Assembly (NCBI GenBank): GCA_037447655.1 | Contig: JBBHKE010000928.1 | Location: forward strand, 319,163 to 383,162 | Length of the DNA stretch: 64,000 bases | DNA from: Zygnema cylindricum | Taxonomy: Eukaryota > Streptophyta > Zygnematophyceae > Zygnematales > Zygnemataceae | Direction of reading: 5' to 3' | Shown: positions 30,201-41,342 of the stretch, piece by piece | Position numbering within the stretch: the first letter of the stretch is position 1 | How the letters are laid out: every line of letters starts with the position of its first letter | Notes under the pieces: generated by a model | What the model was told of the DNA's origin: nothing | What the model saw: only the letters and a program-made list of their open reading frames with translations | Database searches by the model: none | Position numbers and translations under genes: made by a program

Positions 30201-32136
30201 TACAATTTTTATTGTTGAATCTCCGTACGCAAGTACACTGCCGCCCGCTCGTTGAATCTGCGGTACACTGAGAAGGTTCACTGAACCTTCAGGTAAGTAC
30301 AAAACATTAGTTAATTGAGTATGCGTAACTTTTTCTACCCCACGTGAGTCCAAACTTGGTAAATCCAACCGTACAGTACCCACGTTACTTATCGAAATCA
30401 CTTGTCCACTTGCGACAGTGATTCGTTTTGGTACCGTGAGTTCACGAAAGTCGTCAAAGAGTGAAGCGTCGGTACAAACGTGATGTGACGCTCCTGAGTC
30501 AATAATCCACTCTTTTTCGTGTAGCGTAGAACCTGCCAAAAGATCAAGCGACAGGTTAAGGGCGGAAAACATTTGCGCTTCGTCGCCTCCCTCAAAGTAA
30601 TCGTCACCCATAAAGTGTCCTCCTCCTCTTCCATTGCGGCCTCCACGACCACCGCGGCCGCCAAGGCGACCGCCACCCGCGTCCACCGTATCGACCGCCG
30701 CCGTCTCCTCTACCGCCGTCGTTTCCTCTACCGCCGCCGCCTCCTCTACCGCCCGCTCCTCCATTTTCAGCCATTGAATAACATTGGGGGCTAATATGGC
30801 CCCATTTCCCGCAAAAATGGCATTTACGCTTGTCCGGGCAAGAAGCCGCCATGTGACCAAGTTTGCCGCACTGAAAGCAAGCAATATTGGTTAGATCTGA
30901 ATATCCGGGTTGGGAAGGAGATCTCCCGGCCCTTTCGTGTCCTCTTCCCCCTCTTCCTCTCGGATTTCCACCTCTTCTACCTCCTCTTCACTGAAGATAA
31001 TTTAGATCGGGCGTTTCCGGTGTCGTCGCATTGAGGGAACCGGTTGGTTGGGGTCCCCTCGATGAACTCGGACGATTCGCCTCGGTGGATTTGAGGAAAG
31101 TGATAATCGAATCCAAAGTGTTCGAATCCTTCGATAAAAGAATGTCCCTCAAATGTATCATTTTCTTCGGTAAGGCATGGATGAAGACCGATGCCTTATC
31201 ACTCCCATCGATGAACTTTCCCAAGTTTGCGAGTTGCTCGATAATAATGTTGAATCTCTTCGCGGCTTCATCGATCGACTCACTCGACTTAACCTTAAAT
31301 GAGGTATAATCGGTATAAATGTGTTGCCCCTTATTTTGAAGACTCTTTTCGAAGTGATTCTCAAGAGTCACCCAACAATCATGGGCAAATCTTTGGGTAA
31401 GGAATAGATCATGTATAGAAGTGCTACATGATTGAAATAAACCGCCGATAGCGGAAAGATTTTTCTTCGTCCACACACGATAAGCTCTCCGATCCGAGGT
31501 AGGCATCTTGTCCACCCCTTTTACCACCTTCCAAATCCGTTTCAATTTAAATTGACCTTTGATATATTTCTTCCACGATTGATAATTTGTCCCATTGAAG
31601 ATGACAATTTTTCCGGACATTGATTCAACTTGTTTGTCCCCTTCACTCCAATCATCAAGATCGGAATCATCATCGATTGGAAGTTTCCCCTTTCGAATTA
31701 ATTCCCTTGTCTCCTCCTCATCTCCTTCACCTCCTTCCGTATCGCCGATGCTTTGATCCAGAATCGGATCTCTGAATAATGGAGATCTAGTAACACGGTT
31801 TGCCTCGGAGATTCGCTGATCCACATAACGGAAAAGACCATCCATCAATTTTTGGAGACAATCTCCCATCGCGTCATCTTCCCCCTTCTTTTTCCCCTCA
31901 TTCTCCTCTTTTTGATTGACCGGATCGATCGGAACGGTCTCCTCAGAAGTTTTGCCGATGAAAGCAAATGGAGTTTCTACTTCCGGATCCGAAGATGATT
32001 CAGATGGATCCAGAGGATCCGGATCCGAAGGTTGCGGAAATATTGGAGAAGGCATCAAAAGAGAAGGGGTATTTTTCTTCTTTCTCCCCATGGCGGCCAT
32101 ACTAGCCACCCTTCTACACCTCAAAGGAGCACACAA
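27218..32136 (-). pseudogene. Element A gag-pol polyprotein remnant
   Basis: Order on the minus strand: gag (32136-30988), CCHC zinc knuckle CHFCGKWGHISPQC (about 30780-30822), protease DSGAS (about 30500), integrase (30047-29178) with the Asp, Asp-Asn-Gly-Gly and Glu-Ser-Asn-Gly blocks, RT pieces 28724-27623 with SLYGLKQAP and YVDDF, and RNase H 27520-27218 ending ADMLTK. Stops and frameshifts separate the blocks. The gag start seen as ATG in fragment E is TTG here. The lineage is close to elements E and F. Confidence 0.85.
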
Positions 32137-32148
32137 GCTCCGATACCA
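32137..32148 (-). other. Primer-binding site of element A
   Basis: On the minus strand TGGTATCGGAGC lies two bases after the LTR end. The canonical tRNA-iMet site is TGGTATCAGAGC, so there is one mismatch. Gag begins almost at once downstream. Confidence 0.8.
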
Positions 32149-32464
32149 CTTGATAAGATCTTACACAAAATATCAAAGTGCAAGACTACAGCGGAAGCAT
32201 TAAAAAAAAAATCACACGAGAACGAACTTTCCACAAAAGCCAATATATTTCATAGACATTTTCTCCCACAAAAGATTAACTTCCTACTCCCTCTAAGCTG
32301 CAGTATATAGTACATTTACTGTGACCTCTAGTGCGCACTAAGTGCGTACAAGTCAAATTTTGTCAACAGCGAAACGCAAAGAATTGTTTGTACAACTCAC
32401 ACGTACACCCAAAATTAACTAAAGGCAAAACGTACATACCAACCGTACACTCCAAACAAAACAA

Positions 32465-33257
32465 TGTTGTCTTTTTGGAAAGCTTTCAGTCTCAGAGCAG
32501 CGCAGCTGCTTTACAGACAAAGCAGCGCAACTGCAATACAGACAGACAGCTGCTATACAACAGAGCAGCGCAGCAGCAGAGTAGACAGAGCAGCGCAGCT
32601 GCTATACATCAGAGCAGCTGCTATACAGCAGACAGCGCAGCAGCGAAGCTGCAACACAGACAGGACAACGCAACCACGATTATATTTGATATGGTCCGTA
32701 CGGACAACGCAGCGTCTGATATTCTTAATGTGATTCTGTACAGGATATAGCAACTGCGATAGATACGATTCTAGTCAACTTAGTGGGAACTCAGTGGTAA
32801 CTTAGTGGGTAACTCAGTGGTAGCTTAGTGATAGCTTAGTGGTAGCTTAGTGATAGCTCAATGGTAGCTTGACAGATTAGTGGTAGCTTGGTGGTTTGAT
32901 GTACCTCTCAAGTACACTGGTGTTGCCAGTTCATCACAAGTATAAGACTTAGGACTCATAACATATTATGTATCCAGACTTCCAAGTAGTAAAACTACAA
33001 ACAGTTTTTGGGAAACTTCTGAGTATTATATCTTGAGTGTTGTCGGGTCGATTGTTGTTGAAACTTTGGGGGTTATCATTGTTTATGCTACTCTATATTC
33101 TGATAGAGTTTTGTGAAGTTTGGATGCTTGTATAAGAATTGGTGAGCACTTAAGAACAGCTGTTTGGTAGGATTCTTGATAGCTTCTGAGAGTGTATCAT
33201 GTCTACTTCTACTACTACCGCTGCTCCTCCACTTGCACCGGTGGTTGTAGAACAACA
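32465..33257 (+). repeat. 5' LTR of element B
   Basis: 793 bp against 823 bp for the 3' copy (37512-38334). The U3 part has an array built on gcagcgcagctgctatacag (32497-32665), and the middle has ttagtggtagc-type repeats (32775-32895). Copy number differs between the two LTRs. The gag ATG at 33199 lies inside the LTR. Confidence 0.85.
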
Positions 33258-36200
33258 GGTTATGGGGCTGTCATCAAGAATTCCTATCTTTTCCGAGGAT
33301 AAGTATGTTTACTGGGCGGATATGGTGGAGACACATTTTGAAAATATCAATCATTTAGATACCTTGGATGATTCGCTGGATGAATCTATTCCGTCATGGT
33401 CTAAGAAAAATACGCAAGCTCGTTCTATTCTGAAATTTTGTATATCTGAGGACTTAGCTATGTCTAGGATAAAAATGAAAAAAACAATTGATATCTGGAA
33501 TCACTTAAAAGTGATTATGAAAAGGCCAATGTCCAGGAAGAGCTTTTATTGGCTGGAAAAATTTGGGACTATAAGTACACTGGCGGTACAATGGCTGAAT
33601 ATTCTAACAAATTTCGTATACTTGTAGATGCACATGCTTGTGCAGGTGGGGTGTTTCCTCCTTTTCAAAAGACAGCATTGCTCATGAGGGGTCTCCCTCG
33701 TAGTATGAAAGGAGCATCTGACATGCTCAAACAAAAAGATTAAGCTAGCTGGACTTTACAGTTAGCCATCAATATTTTACTAGAAGAGGAAGCTACGTCT
33801 AATATTCTCAATGTTGAGGAAGTAGAGGCTTTTAATTCAGACTTTGAGAGAAAAGGACAGTTTAATTAGCAAAGGAATTAGTTAATCAGTTCAGACAGTT
33901 TAATCAAGGTGGAAATAGACAATCAAACAATGCATGCTTTTATTGTAGTGAGAGAGGTCATGGATACAAATTCTGTCCTAAGCTCAAAAAAGCTAATAAT
34001 ACAGGTTTATACAGGCCGGGATGGCAACAAAGCCCGTTTTACAAAGGTTTCACGGGGCCTACACCTCGTGGAAATGCACTATTTTCGGCTTCTTCGTCTC
34101 TCCAAGACAAGACTTTGCAGGTTTCTACGGAGGATAATACGGATCTATTCGCTATGGCGGTTGCAATAGAGGGCGCGAAGGACCCTGGATGGATAATGGA
34201 TACAGGAGCGTCAGCCCACATGTGCTGGAACAAGGCCATCTTCAAAAATCTGAAAACAACGCAAGAGAAAAATATTTATTATGCTTGTGGAATGAGTGTC
34301 CAGACTCGTGCTGTGGGTGATGTGTCCTTACTAGTTGATGTAGAAGGAAAAGCAATTGAAAGGACTCTTCACAATGTCTTATTTGTACCTGACTTTAAGA
34401 AAAATCTGTTTTCTACGTCGTTGGTAGAGAGTAAAGGCTTTGAGGTTAATTTGAAAAATGGTCGGCAGGTTGTTAGCAAAAATGGCAAGGTTGCGGTTAC
34501 AGGTACTAGAGATAGTAGCAAGATGTATCGCATGGATATGGCTAATACAAAGGAGAATGATGTTCTGTACTCCGGTGTTTTGCACTCAGATGAGTTGTGG
34601 CATAAAAGATTAGGCCATGTAAACTATGATAGTTTGAGGAAAATGGTCCTTGCTGGAAAAATAGAGGGTGTATCAATCACAAATGAGCCGGTCAAAACTT
34701 GTGATGGTTGCGCTTTAGGCAAAATCCACAGATTGCCATTTCCTAAAGAGTCTGAGCATCGGTCACACAAACTCTTACAACAAATTCATTCGGATGTCTT
34801 TGGTCCGGCGAAGGTTTCATCTGCCGGGGGGATGAAATATATGGTCACCTTCACAGATGATTTTTCCAGGTTTACAAAAGTTTACTTCATGAAGGAGAAG
34901 AGTGAAGTGTTTGGTCACTTCAAACACTATAAAGCATGGGCTGAAAAGCTTCATAATTTACCTATTTTGCAGCTCAGATCGGACAATGGTGGTGAATATA
35001 CATCAAAGGAATTTGAAGCCTTTTTACTCGAGGAGGGAATAAGTCATCTATTGACTGTTCCATATTCACCGGAACAAAACGGGGTGTCGGAAAGACTGAA
35101 TAGAACTCTCACGGAGAGCTCTAGGTCGATGCTCGCAGATAAAAATGTGGATTCGAAATTCTGGGCTGAGGCTCTAAATTGTGCAGTTTATATTAAGAAT
35201 AGGATAGGATCAAGATCGGTAGGAACTACTCCTTACGAGATTTGGACAGGAAACAAACCAGATGTTAGCCATTTCAAGGTCTTTGGTAGTCAATGCTTTA
35301 TATTGGATACTTCTCCAGATAGATGGAAAATGGAACCGAAGGGATTACCGGGTATTCTGTTAGGATATGATGATCACTCAAAAGGTTATAGAGTCTTTGT
35401 GTTTGAGAGGCAGAAAATAGTTGTAGCAAGGAACATCATTGTTAAAGATGAACTAGACTCCATAGATTTATTTAAAATGACAGAGCAGCAAAGGCAACAA
35501 AAGGTACAGGAATATGTCATTTTAGATTGCATGCAGGATATTGTCCCGCAGATTCCACAAACTCCGGTGGTGACTCCGGAGTCCGACTCTCTTCAAGTTC
35601 CTCAACAAATTCCGATCCAGACAGGCCAACAGCGGTCAGTACACACAGATCGAAACCAGCGCAATCAGCGCAATGCACGGCATCCGACGATCTCAGCCTC
35701 AAAATTTTCGGGGGGGAGAAGATCAAGCAGCCGGCTGCAAGCAAACTCTCACATTGCCTACTCGGCAGCCTCAAGGGAGCCTTTGACCATTCAGGAGGCC
35801 TTCTCATCACCAGAACGGAATCACTGGATCGAGGCAGCAAACGACAAAATGAAGTCCATCATAGAGGCTAAAACATGGGAGCTTGTGGACCTTCCTCCAG
35901 ATCGAAAAGCGATCGGCAGCAAATGGGTATTCAAGGTGAAGTTAAATCCCGATAACACCATTGAACGTTATAAGGCCAGACTTGTGGCAAAGAGGTATAA
36001 TCAAAAGGAAGGAATCGATTTTGAAGAAACATTTTCTCCGGTTGTAAGATTTCCGACAGTTAGGATTTTGCTTTCTCTAGCTGCTATAGAAGATATGGGA
36101 ATACATCAGATGGATGTAAGGACAGCCTTTTTGCACGGAGAACTAGAAGAGACCATTTACATGCAGCAGCCTGAAAAGTATGTGGAACCAAGAAAAGAGC

Positions 36201-37351
36201 ACTTAGTATGCAAGTTGCTAAAATCTTTGTAGGGCCTAAAATAGCCCCCAGACAGTGGAATCTAAAACTTGATGAATTCTTGACTAGCCTAGGATTTCAA
36301 AGGACAAGTTTTGATCACCCTGTCTACGTTCTAAAGGGTGACAATGGGATAGTATATATAGCAGTATATGTAGATGATTTGCTATTAATTAGCAAATCAA
36401 TGGCTGAAATTAACAAAATCAAAACTGCTCTAAACTCAAGGTTCCAGATGAAAGACCTCGGTGAGGCAAAATATATTTTGGGTATCCAGGTAGAGAGGGA
36501 CAGAAATAAGAAAATAATAAAATCGTCTCAAAAAGAGGCTATTGGAAACATGTTAGATGAGTACGGAATGCGGGGGGCAAAAGGATGTTTAACTCCAATG
36601 GAGTTTCGGCAGAAGTAAGAGGGAGAAGATACAGAACCAGGTGTCATTGTTAGCGAGTATTTAGAGTCAGGGGAGAATGATCCTATGACAATAATACCTT
36701 ATAGACAGATAGTTGGAAGCTTAATATATTTCATGAACTGTACCCGTTCGACATTACTGCAGCAGTCGGGGTACTGAGCAGGAGTCTAGAAAATCCGAGA
36801 AAATCTGATCTTGGTGCAGCAAGGAGAGTCTTAAGATATTTGACAGGAACTAAAGATCTCAAACTCACTCTAGGCGGAGGAGAAGTCAAGCTGCAAACAT
36901 GGAGTGATGCAAGCTATGGAACATGCCAAGCCGGAAATCCACCACGGGATTCGTTCTACAAATTGGGAACGCTACTTGCTGTTGGAGCAGCAAACTTCAA
37001 AAGGTTACAGCACAGTCGACAATGGAGTCAGAATCTATGGCAGCAAGCTCGGCCCTCAAAGAACTTTTATGGGTAAAATCCATGTTACAAGAACTAGGAT
37101 ACGTGCAAGTTGGTCCACAGGTGATGTGGTGTGATAACCAGGCTGCCATTGCCATTGCTTCTAACCCGAGTCATCACTTCAAAAGCAAGCACATGGATGT
37201 ACGATTACACTTTGTAAACGAAAAAGTGTTCTCTAGATTGCTTAAATTATGTTATGTGCCAGATGCAAAAATGATTGTTGATATGCTCACTAAAGCCTTT
37301 CCTGCTCCTAAGCTGAAGTATTGTAGGGACGCAGTGGGATTAAGTGAATAG
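33199..37351 (+). pseudogene. Element B gag-pol polyprotein remnant
   Basis: Gag starts at 33199 (Met-Ser-Thr-Ser-Thr-Thr), is frameshifted near 33550-33630 and again before the CCHC knuckle CFYCSERGHGYKFC (33935-33976). A long frame to 36231 then holds protease (MDTGAS, about 34198), integrase (HSDVFGP, RSDNGGEY, PEQNGVSER) and the first half of RT. It stops in the KSLYGLKQAP motif, where Tyr is TAG and Gln is TAG. RT continues at 36240-36618 (YVDDLL), and RNase H at 36840-37351 ends DMLTKAF. Closest relative in the window: element C. Confidence 0.87.
33258..33272 (+). other. Half-tRNA type primer site of element B
   Basis: Directly after the LTR end, ggttatggggctgtc begins with the 9 bases ggttatggg expected to pair with the anticodon half of initiator tRNA, as in Drosophila copia. 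The following bases diverge. The site lies inside the gag reading frame. The exact 15-base version occurs next to the LTR at 55921. Confidence 0.55.
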
Positions 37352-37511
37352 TTGAATTGCTGCACTACTATACTGCCACTCTGCGATAAATCCACCATTG
37401 TGATATAGTGGGACTGGGTGACTTGCTAATTGCTATATTGCTATGCTACGATGCTGCACTAGTTTATCACCGCACCTGCGTCGGGATACTGAGTCTAAAG
37501 CTTTAGGGGAG

Positions 37512-38334
37512 TGTTGTCTTTTTGGAAAGCTTTCAGTCTCAGAGCAGCGCAGCTGCTTTACAGACAAAGCAGCGCAGCTGCTATACAGACAGAGCAGTGC
37601 AGTTGGTATACAACAGAGCAGCGCAGCAGCAGAGTAGACAGAGCAGCGCAACTGCTATACAGCAGAGCAGCTGCTATACAACAGAGCAGCGCAGCAACGC
37701 AGCAGCAGAGCAGCGCAGCAGCGAAGCTGCAACACAGACAGGAAACACAACCACGATAATATTTGATATGGTCCGTACGGATAACGCAACGTCTGATATT
37801 CTTAATGTGATTTTGTACAGGATAGAGAAACTGTGATAGATACGATTCTAGTCAACTTAGTGGGAACTCAGTGGTAACTTAGTGGGTAACTCAGTGGTAG
37901 CTTAGTGATAGCTCAGTGGTAGCTTAGTGATAGCTCAATGGTAGCTTGACAGATTAGTGGTAGCTTGGTGGTTTGATGTACCTCTCAAGTACACTGGTGT
38001 TGCCAGTTCAACACAAGTATAAGACTAAGGACTCATAACATATTATGTATCCAGACTTCGAAGTAGTAAAACTGTAGACAATTTTTGGGAAACTTATGAG
38101 TATTATATCCTGAGTGTTGTCGGGTCAATTGTTGCTGAAACTTTGGGAGTTATCATTGTTTATGATACTCTATATTCTGATAGAGTTTTGTGAAGTTTGG
38201 ATGCTTGTATAAGAATTGGTGAGCACTTAAGAACAACTGTTTGGTAGGATTCTTGATAGCTTCTGAGAGTGTATCATGTCTACTTCTACTACTACTGCTG
38301 CTCCTCCACCTGCACTGGTGGTTGTAGAACAACA
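37512..38334 (+). repeat. 3' LTR of element B
   Basis: Second LTR copy, preceded by the purine tract. It ends with the same 59-nt start of gag (ATG at 38276) as the 5' LTR, and this stretch carries three substitutions relative to the 5' copy. It stops at ...gaacaaca exactly where element A sequence resumes. Confidence 0.88.
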
Positions 38335-38556
38335 AATATAACGTGGTCTTCGTCAAACTGAATCTCCGCGAAACCTTGAAAACTACAATCCTCTACACGA
38401 ATAAATAAAACCACCCGGGACCACTAACTTAACGTAACGACAAATAAGCTAGCCGTGCGACAGACTGCGATGGTCGACTACAACTTTGACTGAAAAAGAC
38501 AAACTAGCTCGCCGCGTGACAGACCGTGACGGCCGATTACAAACTTTGACTTAACA

Positions 38557-41078
38557 CGGCTTTGGTGAGATAATCGTTGTAGAGGGAGGTAAGGAAGGGG
38601 GATGATGTCACAAATTGGCTATTCACACCGCTTATTTCGATGAGGCCACCTATCGTCACAAAGTTGAGGGCGTCAGAGAGGATAGAGGGGAAAGCAAGAG
38701 CGAGGGAGAGGGAGATGGAGATGGAGAGAAAAGAAAAAAGGAAGGGGAGAGGAGGGGAGGGGAGGAAGAGAGACAGATGGAGAGGGAGAGAGAGAGGGAA
38801 TCACTAGGCGTTTTTGGGGCACTGGACGTAGGAGATCCTGGAGCGTAGTAGCACATATATACTTCCGCCATCTTTTTATATCCTTCAAAAACTGAGGTAG
38901 CTGAGAATGGTGCTTCTCCAAAGAGCAAAATTTGGGAGAAACAAAGAGGGAGAGCGAGAAAGAGGGAGAAAGAGAGGGAGGTAGAGCATGAATGAATTTA
39001 ACATCAGAACTTCACAAAGAAAATTATCTCTTGTCCTCCCACTTTTATCTTTCTTGATTCTAATTGCAATTTTGATTGATAAGGATGGTCTTAAAGCTAG
39101 ATAAGAGTCAGCGATAGATTCTCACGTTGGCTATAATGACATTCGCTCCGGGTCGTTTATCGTCCCAACTGAAACTCGGTTTTGACATTGTGGTTCTTTG
39201 AAACGATCCATTATTGTTTATTAAATAATTGACATAGAAAGATTCTTTGGTCACTCGATATAACCAGGCAGCGCCCCACATGAGCTCATCCTGAGAGAAA
39301 TAGAGAGATAGAGAGAGGGAGAGAGAGAGAGAGCGAGAGAGAGAGGGAAATAGAGAGAGAGAGAAAGAAAAAACGAAAGAAAGAAAGAGAGAAGGCATTC
39401 AACAAATTGGTCAGGTAAAGTTTGTAGCACAAAAGAAGACTGCTATTGAGACACGAGAGTTTATTGACAGTTTTAATAGAGCTCTCATCGAAGTCTTTTT
39501 TTTTGTTTTAAAGTGGATTGCATACTTGAGATTGAAGAAATTGTGAAGTTGGAGCTTACGGTGTAACCGCTAAAAGACGGATAATAATTTCGAACACTTC
39601 GAATTGCATTTTGGTAATCTCCTTGACATGAATCGGCAAATGTGAAAAGCTGATGGAGCACACAACGAAGAAAAAATGAAAAAAACAAACTGTTAGTATT
39701 ATGGACTAGATAACTTTGTAGAAGTTGAAATTGCATGAAATGACGTGAAACTGATGTTAAAGCAACATCAAACTTAGTACATATCTAGATTCAGTTTTTA
39801 TATCAACTTCCAACATTTATCTTCGAGTCAATTACATTTCACTTTGACTTCAACTTCAACGTCAACTTCAATTTTAGGCCTCCCTTTTTCATATCTCTTT
39901 TTCTTTTGCTCTTTATGACATTTGACTTTCGACATTCAACTCTCCCTTTTTTTCCTTCCTTCCTCCTTCCCCTCTCTTCTTATCTCTCCCCTTTTAATCT
40001 GTCCCCACTTACAGTTCTGGCACGACTGAGCAATGTGGCCGAATATATCACGTCACGTGTCCGGTAGACCATGGAGGCGACAGCCATGGCTGCCGCAGCT
40101 TCGGCTGTCACTTCCGACCCACAGGATCCTGTCCGTACAGCGTAGGCTGCCCGGGAAACCGTCTTGTCCTCCTGTCTTTGCCAACAACTGTAGTCGGAAT
40201 AACCGTCTCCCACCTGATTTTGCGGCAATTGAAAAAGACAAAAAAAGGAAAAGAAACAAAACCAAGACAGTGATGAAACGAGCACGAAATGAATGTGTAA
40301 GACGTGGGTAATCCCAAAAAATAGATGTTCGTCCATTCAAAGGGCCCATTTGAAGGAATCACGAGTAGCGAAAGAGTTCGAATGGATAATTCATAATGAT
40401 GGGGGAAAAAAAGACATTCAGGGAACAAAGCAAAAAGAGAAAATCGAGCGAGAGGGGAAATACTGACCTGAACCCAATAAACAATTGGAGAAGGATGGCA
40501 GAGAGGATGGCAGAGAATCATATAATATGTGACCCATTTCAGAGCCTCTAGAGCGTACGACAGCTGTCTTGTGGCCGCGATTTGAGTGTCGTATTCGATT
40601 ATAGACAACGCTAAAAGTGTGGCTTTATACGCCAAAGGAAAACCGAATTTTACGTTGTCTCCCGCATCGTGATATCCTCCAGCAAAGGATACTGCCCAAA
40701 AAAAAATATAATGGGAAAATGAAAAAGACCCACATTCTAAGAATCCAAAATTAGCACTAATCTATAGCCAAATTAAGACATTCCTTGCTAAGCCAGTGCC
40801 AATTCCGGAATTCGATCGAAAATTACAAATTTGCAAAAAAAAGGAGATTTTCCATGTTTCATTTCTCATCCCCGCTTGTTTCCGTCGTCAAGTCCGGAGG
40901 AGTTACGCCACGTCACGCACTGCGAGGCATGAAGCTTCCCGGAACGTTGCGCCTCAAAGAAGAGGAGAGTCTTCTCCAGCGCCAGCCTGTAGTCAGGATC
41001 TGCCACACGTGGCATCAGCGGCACCCACGTGGCGGTTAGTAGGAGAGCCGCCACAAGTAGCAACTGCGAGCGAGCCAT
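38557..41078 (-). pseudogene. 5' half of the GH9 pseudogene (exons 1-7a)
   Basis: Seven exon pieces encode a signal peptide, the [11 protein letters not shown] block, the CWQRQED block and the DELMWGAAWLYR block, close to the plus-strand gene throughout. Exon 1 lacks 4 nt and its donor reads AT. Exon 2 has lost one base (CTGGGTGGA to CTGGAGGA) and gained an in-frame 12-nt repeat (CHP duplicated). The exon 6 acceptor is AA. Intron lengths are also similar to the intact gene. Confidence 0.88.
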
Positions 41079-41288
41079 GGGAAAAACCACGTGGCAAATC
41101 CTCAGTAGCGAGATTTCTTAAATTGCATAGAAAATTCTGAGAGGATACAAGGAAAGGGAAAGAAAAAGACAATGGAGAAGACAGACAGAAAGGGAACACT
41201 ATCCAATCCAGAAAAAATGGGAAGATTTTTTTTGGTGTTAGTCTATGATGTAAAACGTCGGGTTGGTTTCAAGTTCCTGGAGTTTGGA

Positions 41289-41295
41289 ATTTATA
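41289..41295 (-). promoter_or_regulatory. TATA box of the GH9 pseudogene
   Basis: TATAAAT on the minus strand after a CT-rich tract, at the position matching 7057-7063 of the intact gene. Element F begins 48 bp further upstream. Confidence 0.5.
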
Positions 41296-41342
41296 GTGAG
41301 AGGAGAGGAGAGGGGGAGAGGGAGAGTGAAAGCCATCAAAGA

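Larger units (their letters stand above)
32465..38334 (+). mobile_element. Copia LTR retrotransposon B, nested in the LTR of element A
   Basis: 5' LTR 32465-33257, 3' LTR 37512-38334, both TGTTGTC...ACAACA. The flanking aacaa (32460-32464) and aatat (38335-38339) are both one base from aacat, the uninterrupted sequence in the other LTR of element A, so this is a decayed 5-bp duplication. A purine tract (taggggag) abuts the 3' LTR. The LTR repeat includes the first 59 nt of the gag frame. The coding region has frameshifts and stops, so the element is not autonomous now. Confidence 0.9.
26624..38556 (-). mobile_element. Copia LTR retrotransposon A, inserted in GH9 pseudogene exon 7
   Basis: Boundaries are TG...CA with a perfect 5-bp target duplication cggct (26619-26623 and 38557-38561). 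With one duplication copy removed, the two exon 7 halves measure 93 and 68 nt, exactly the 161 nt of the intact gene. The 3' LTR is 26624-27187. The 5' LTR is 32151-32464 continued at 38340-38556, because element B sits inside it. The PBS (reverse complement of gctccgatacca, 32137-32148) fits the 3' end of tRNA-iMet with one mismatch; a purine tract follows the coding region at 27188-27200. The coding region is decayed. Confidence 0.93.
19108..41078 (-). pseudogene. GH9-CBM49 pseudogene, paralogue of 7261-14033, split by transposons
   Basis: Exons in order: 41078-40870, 40691-40468, 40213-40013, 39649-39560, 39290-39126, 38931-38805, 38649-38557 joined to 26618-26551 (exon 7, cut by element A), 26212-25997, linker remnants from 25700 to 24940, CBM exons 20973-20629, 20370-20027 and 19701-19365, last exon 19157-19108. 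Most lengths equal the plus-strand gene. Lesions: 4-nt deletion and donor GT to AT in exon 1; 1-nt deletion in exon 2; exon 6 acceptor AG to AA; in-frame TAG at 26060-26062 in exon 8; loss of the segment carrying the catalytic Glu in exon 9; 1-nt deletion in the second CBM; 1-nt insertion in the third. The DAGD and HHR motifs are still readable. The copy is non-functional as an enzyme. Confidence 0.9.
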
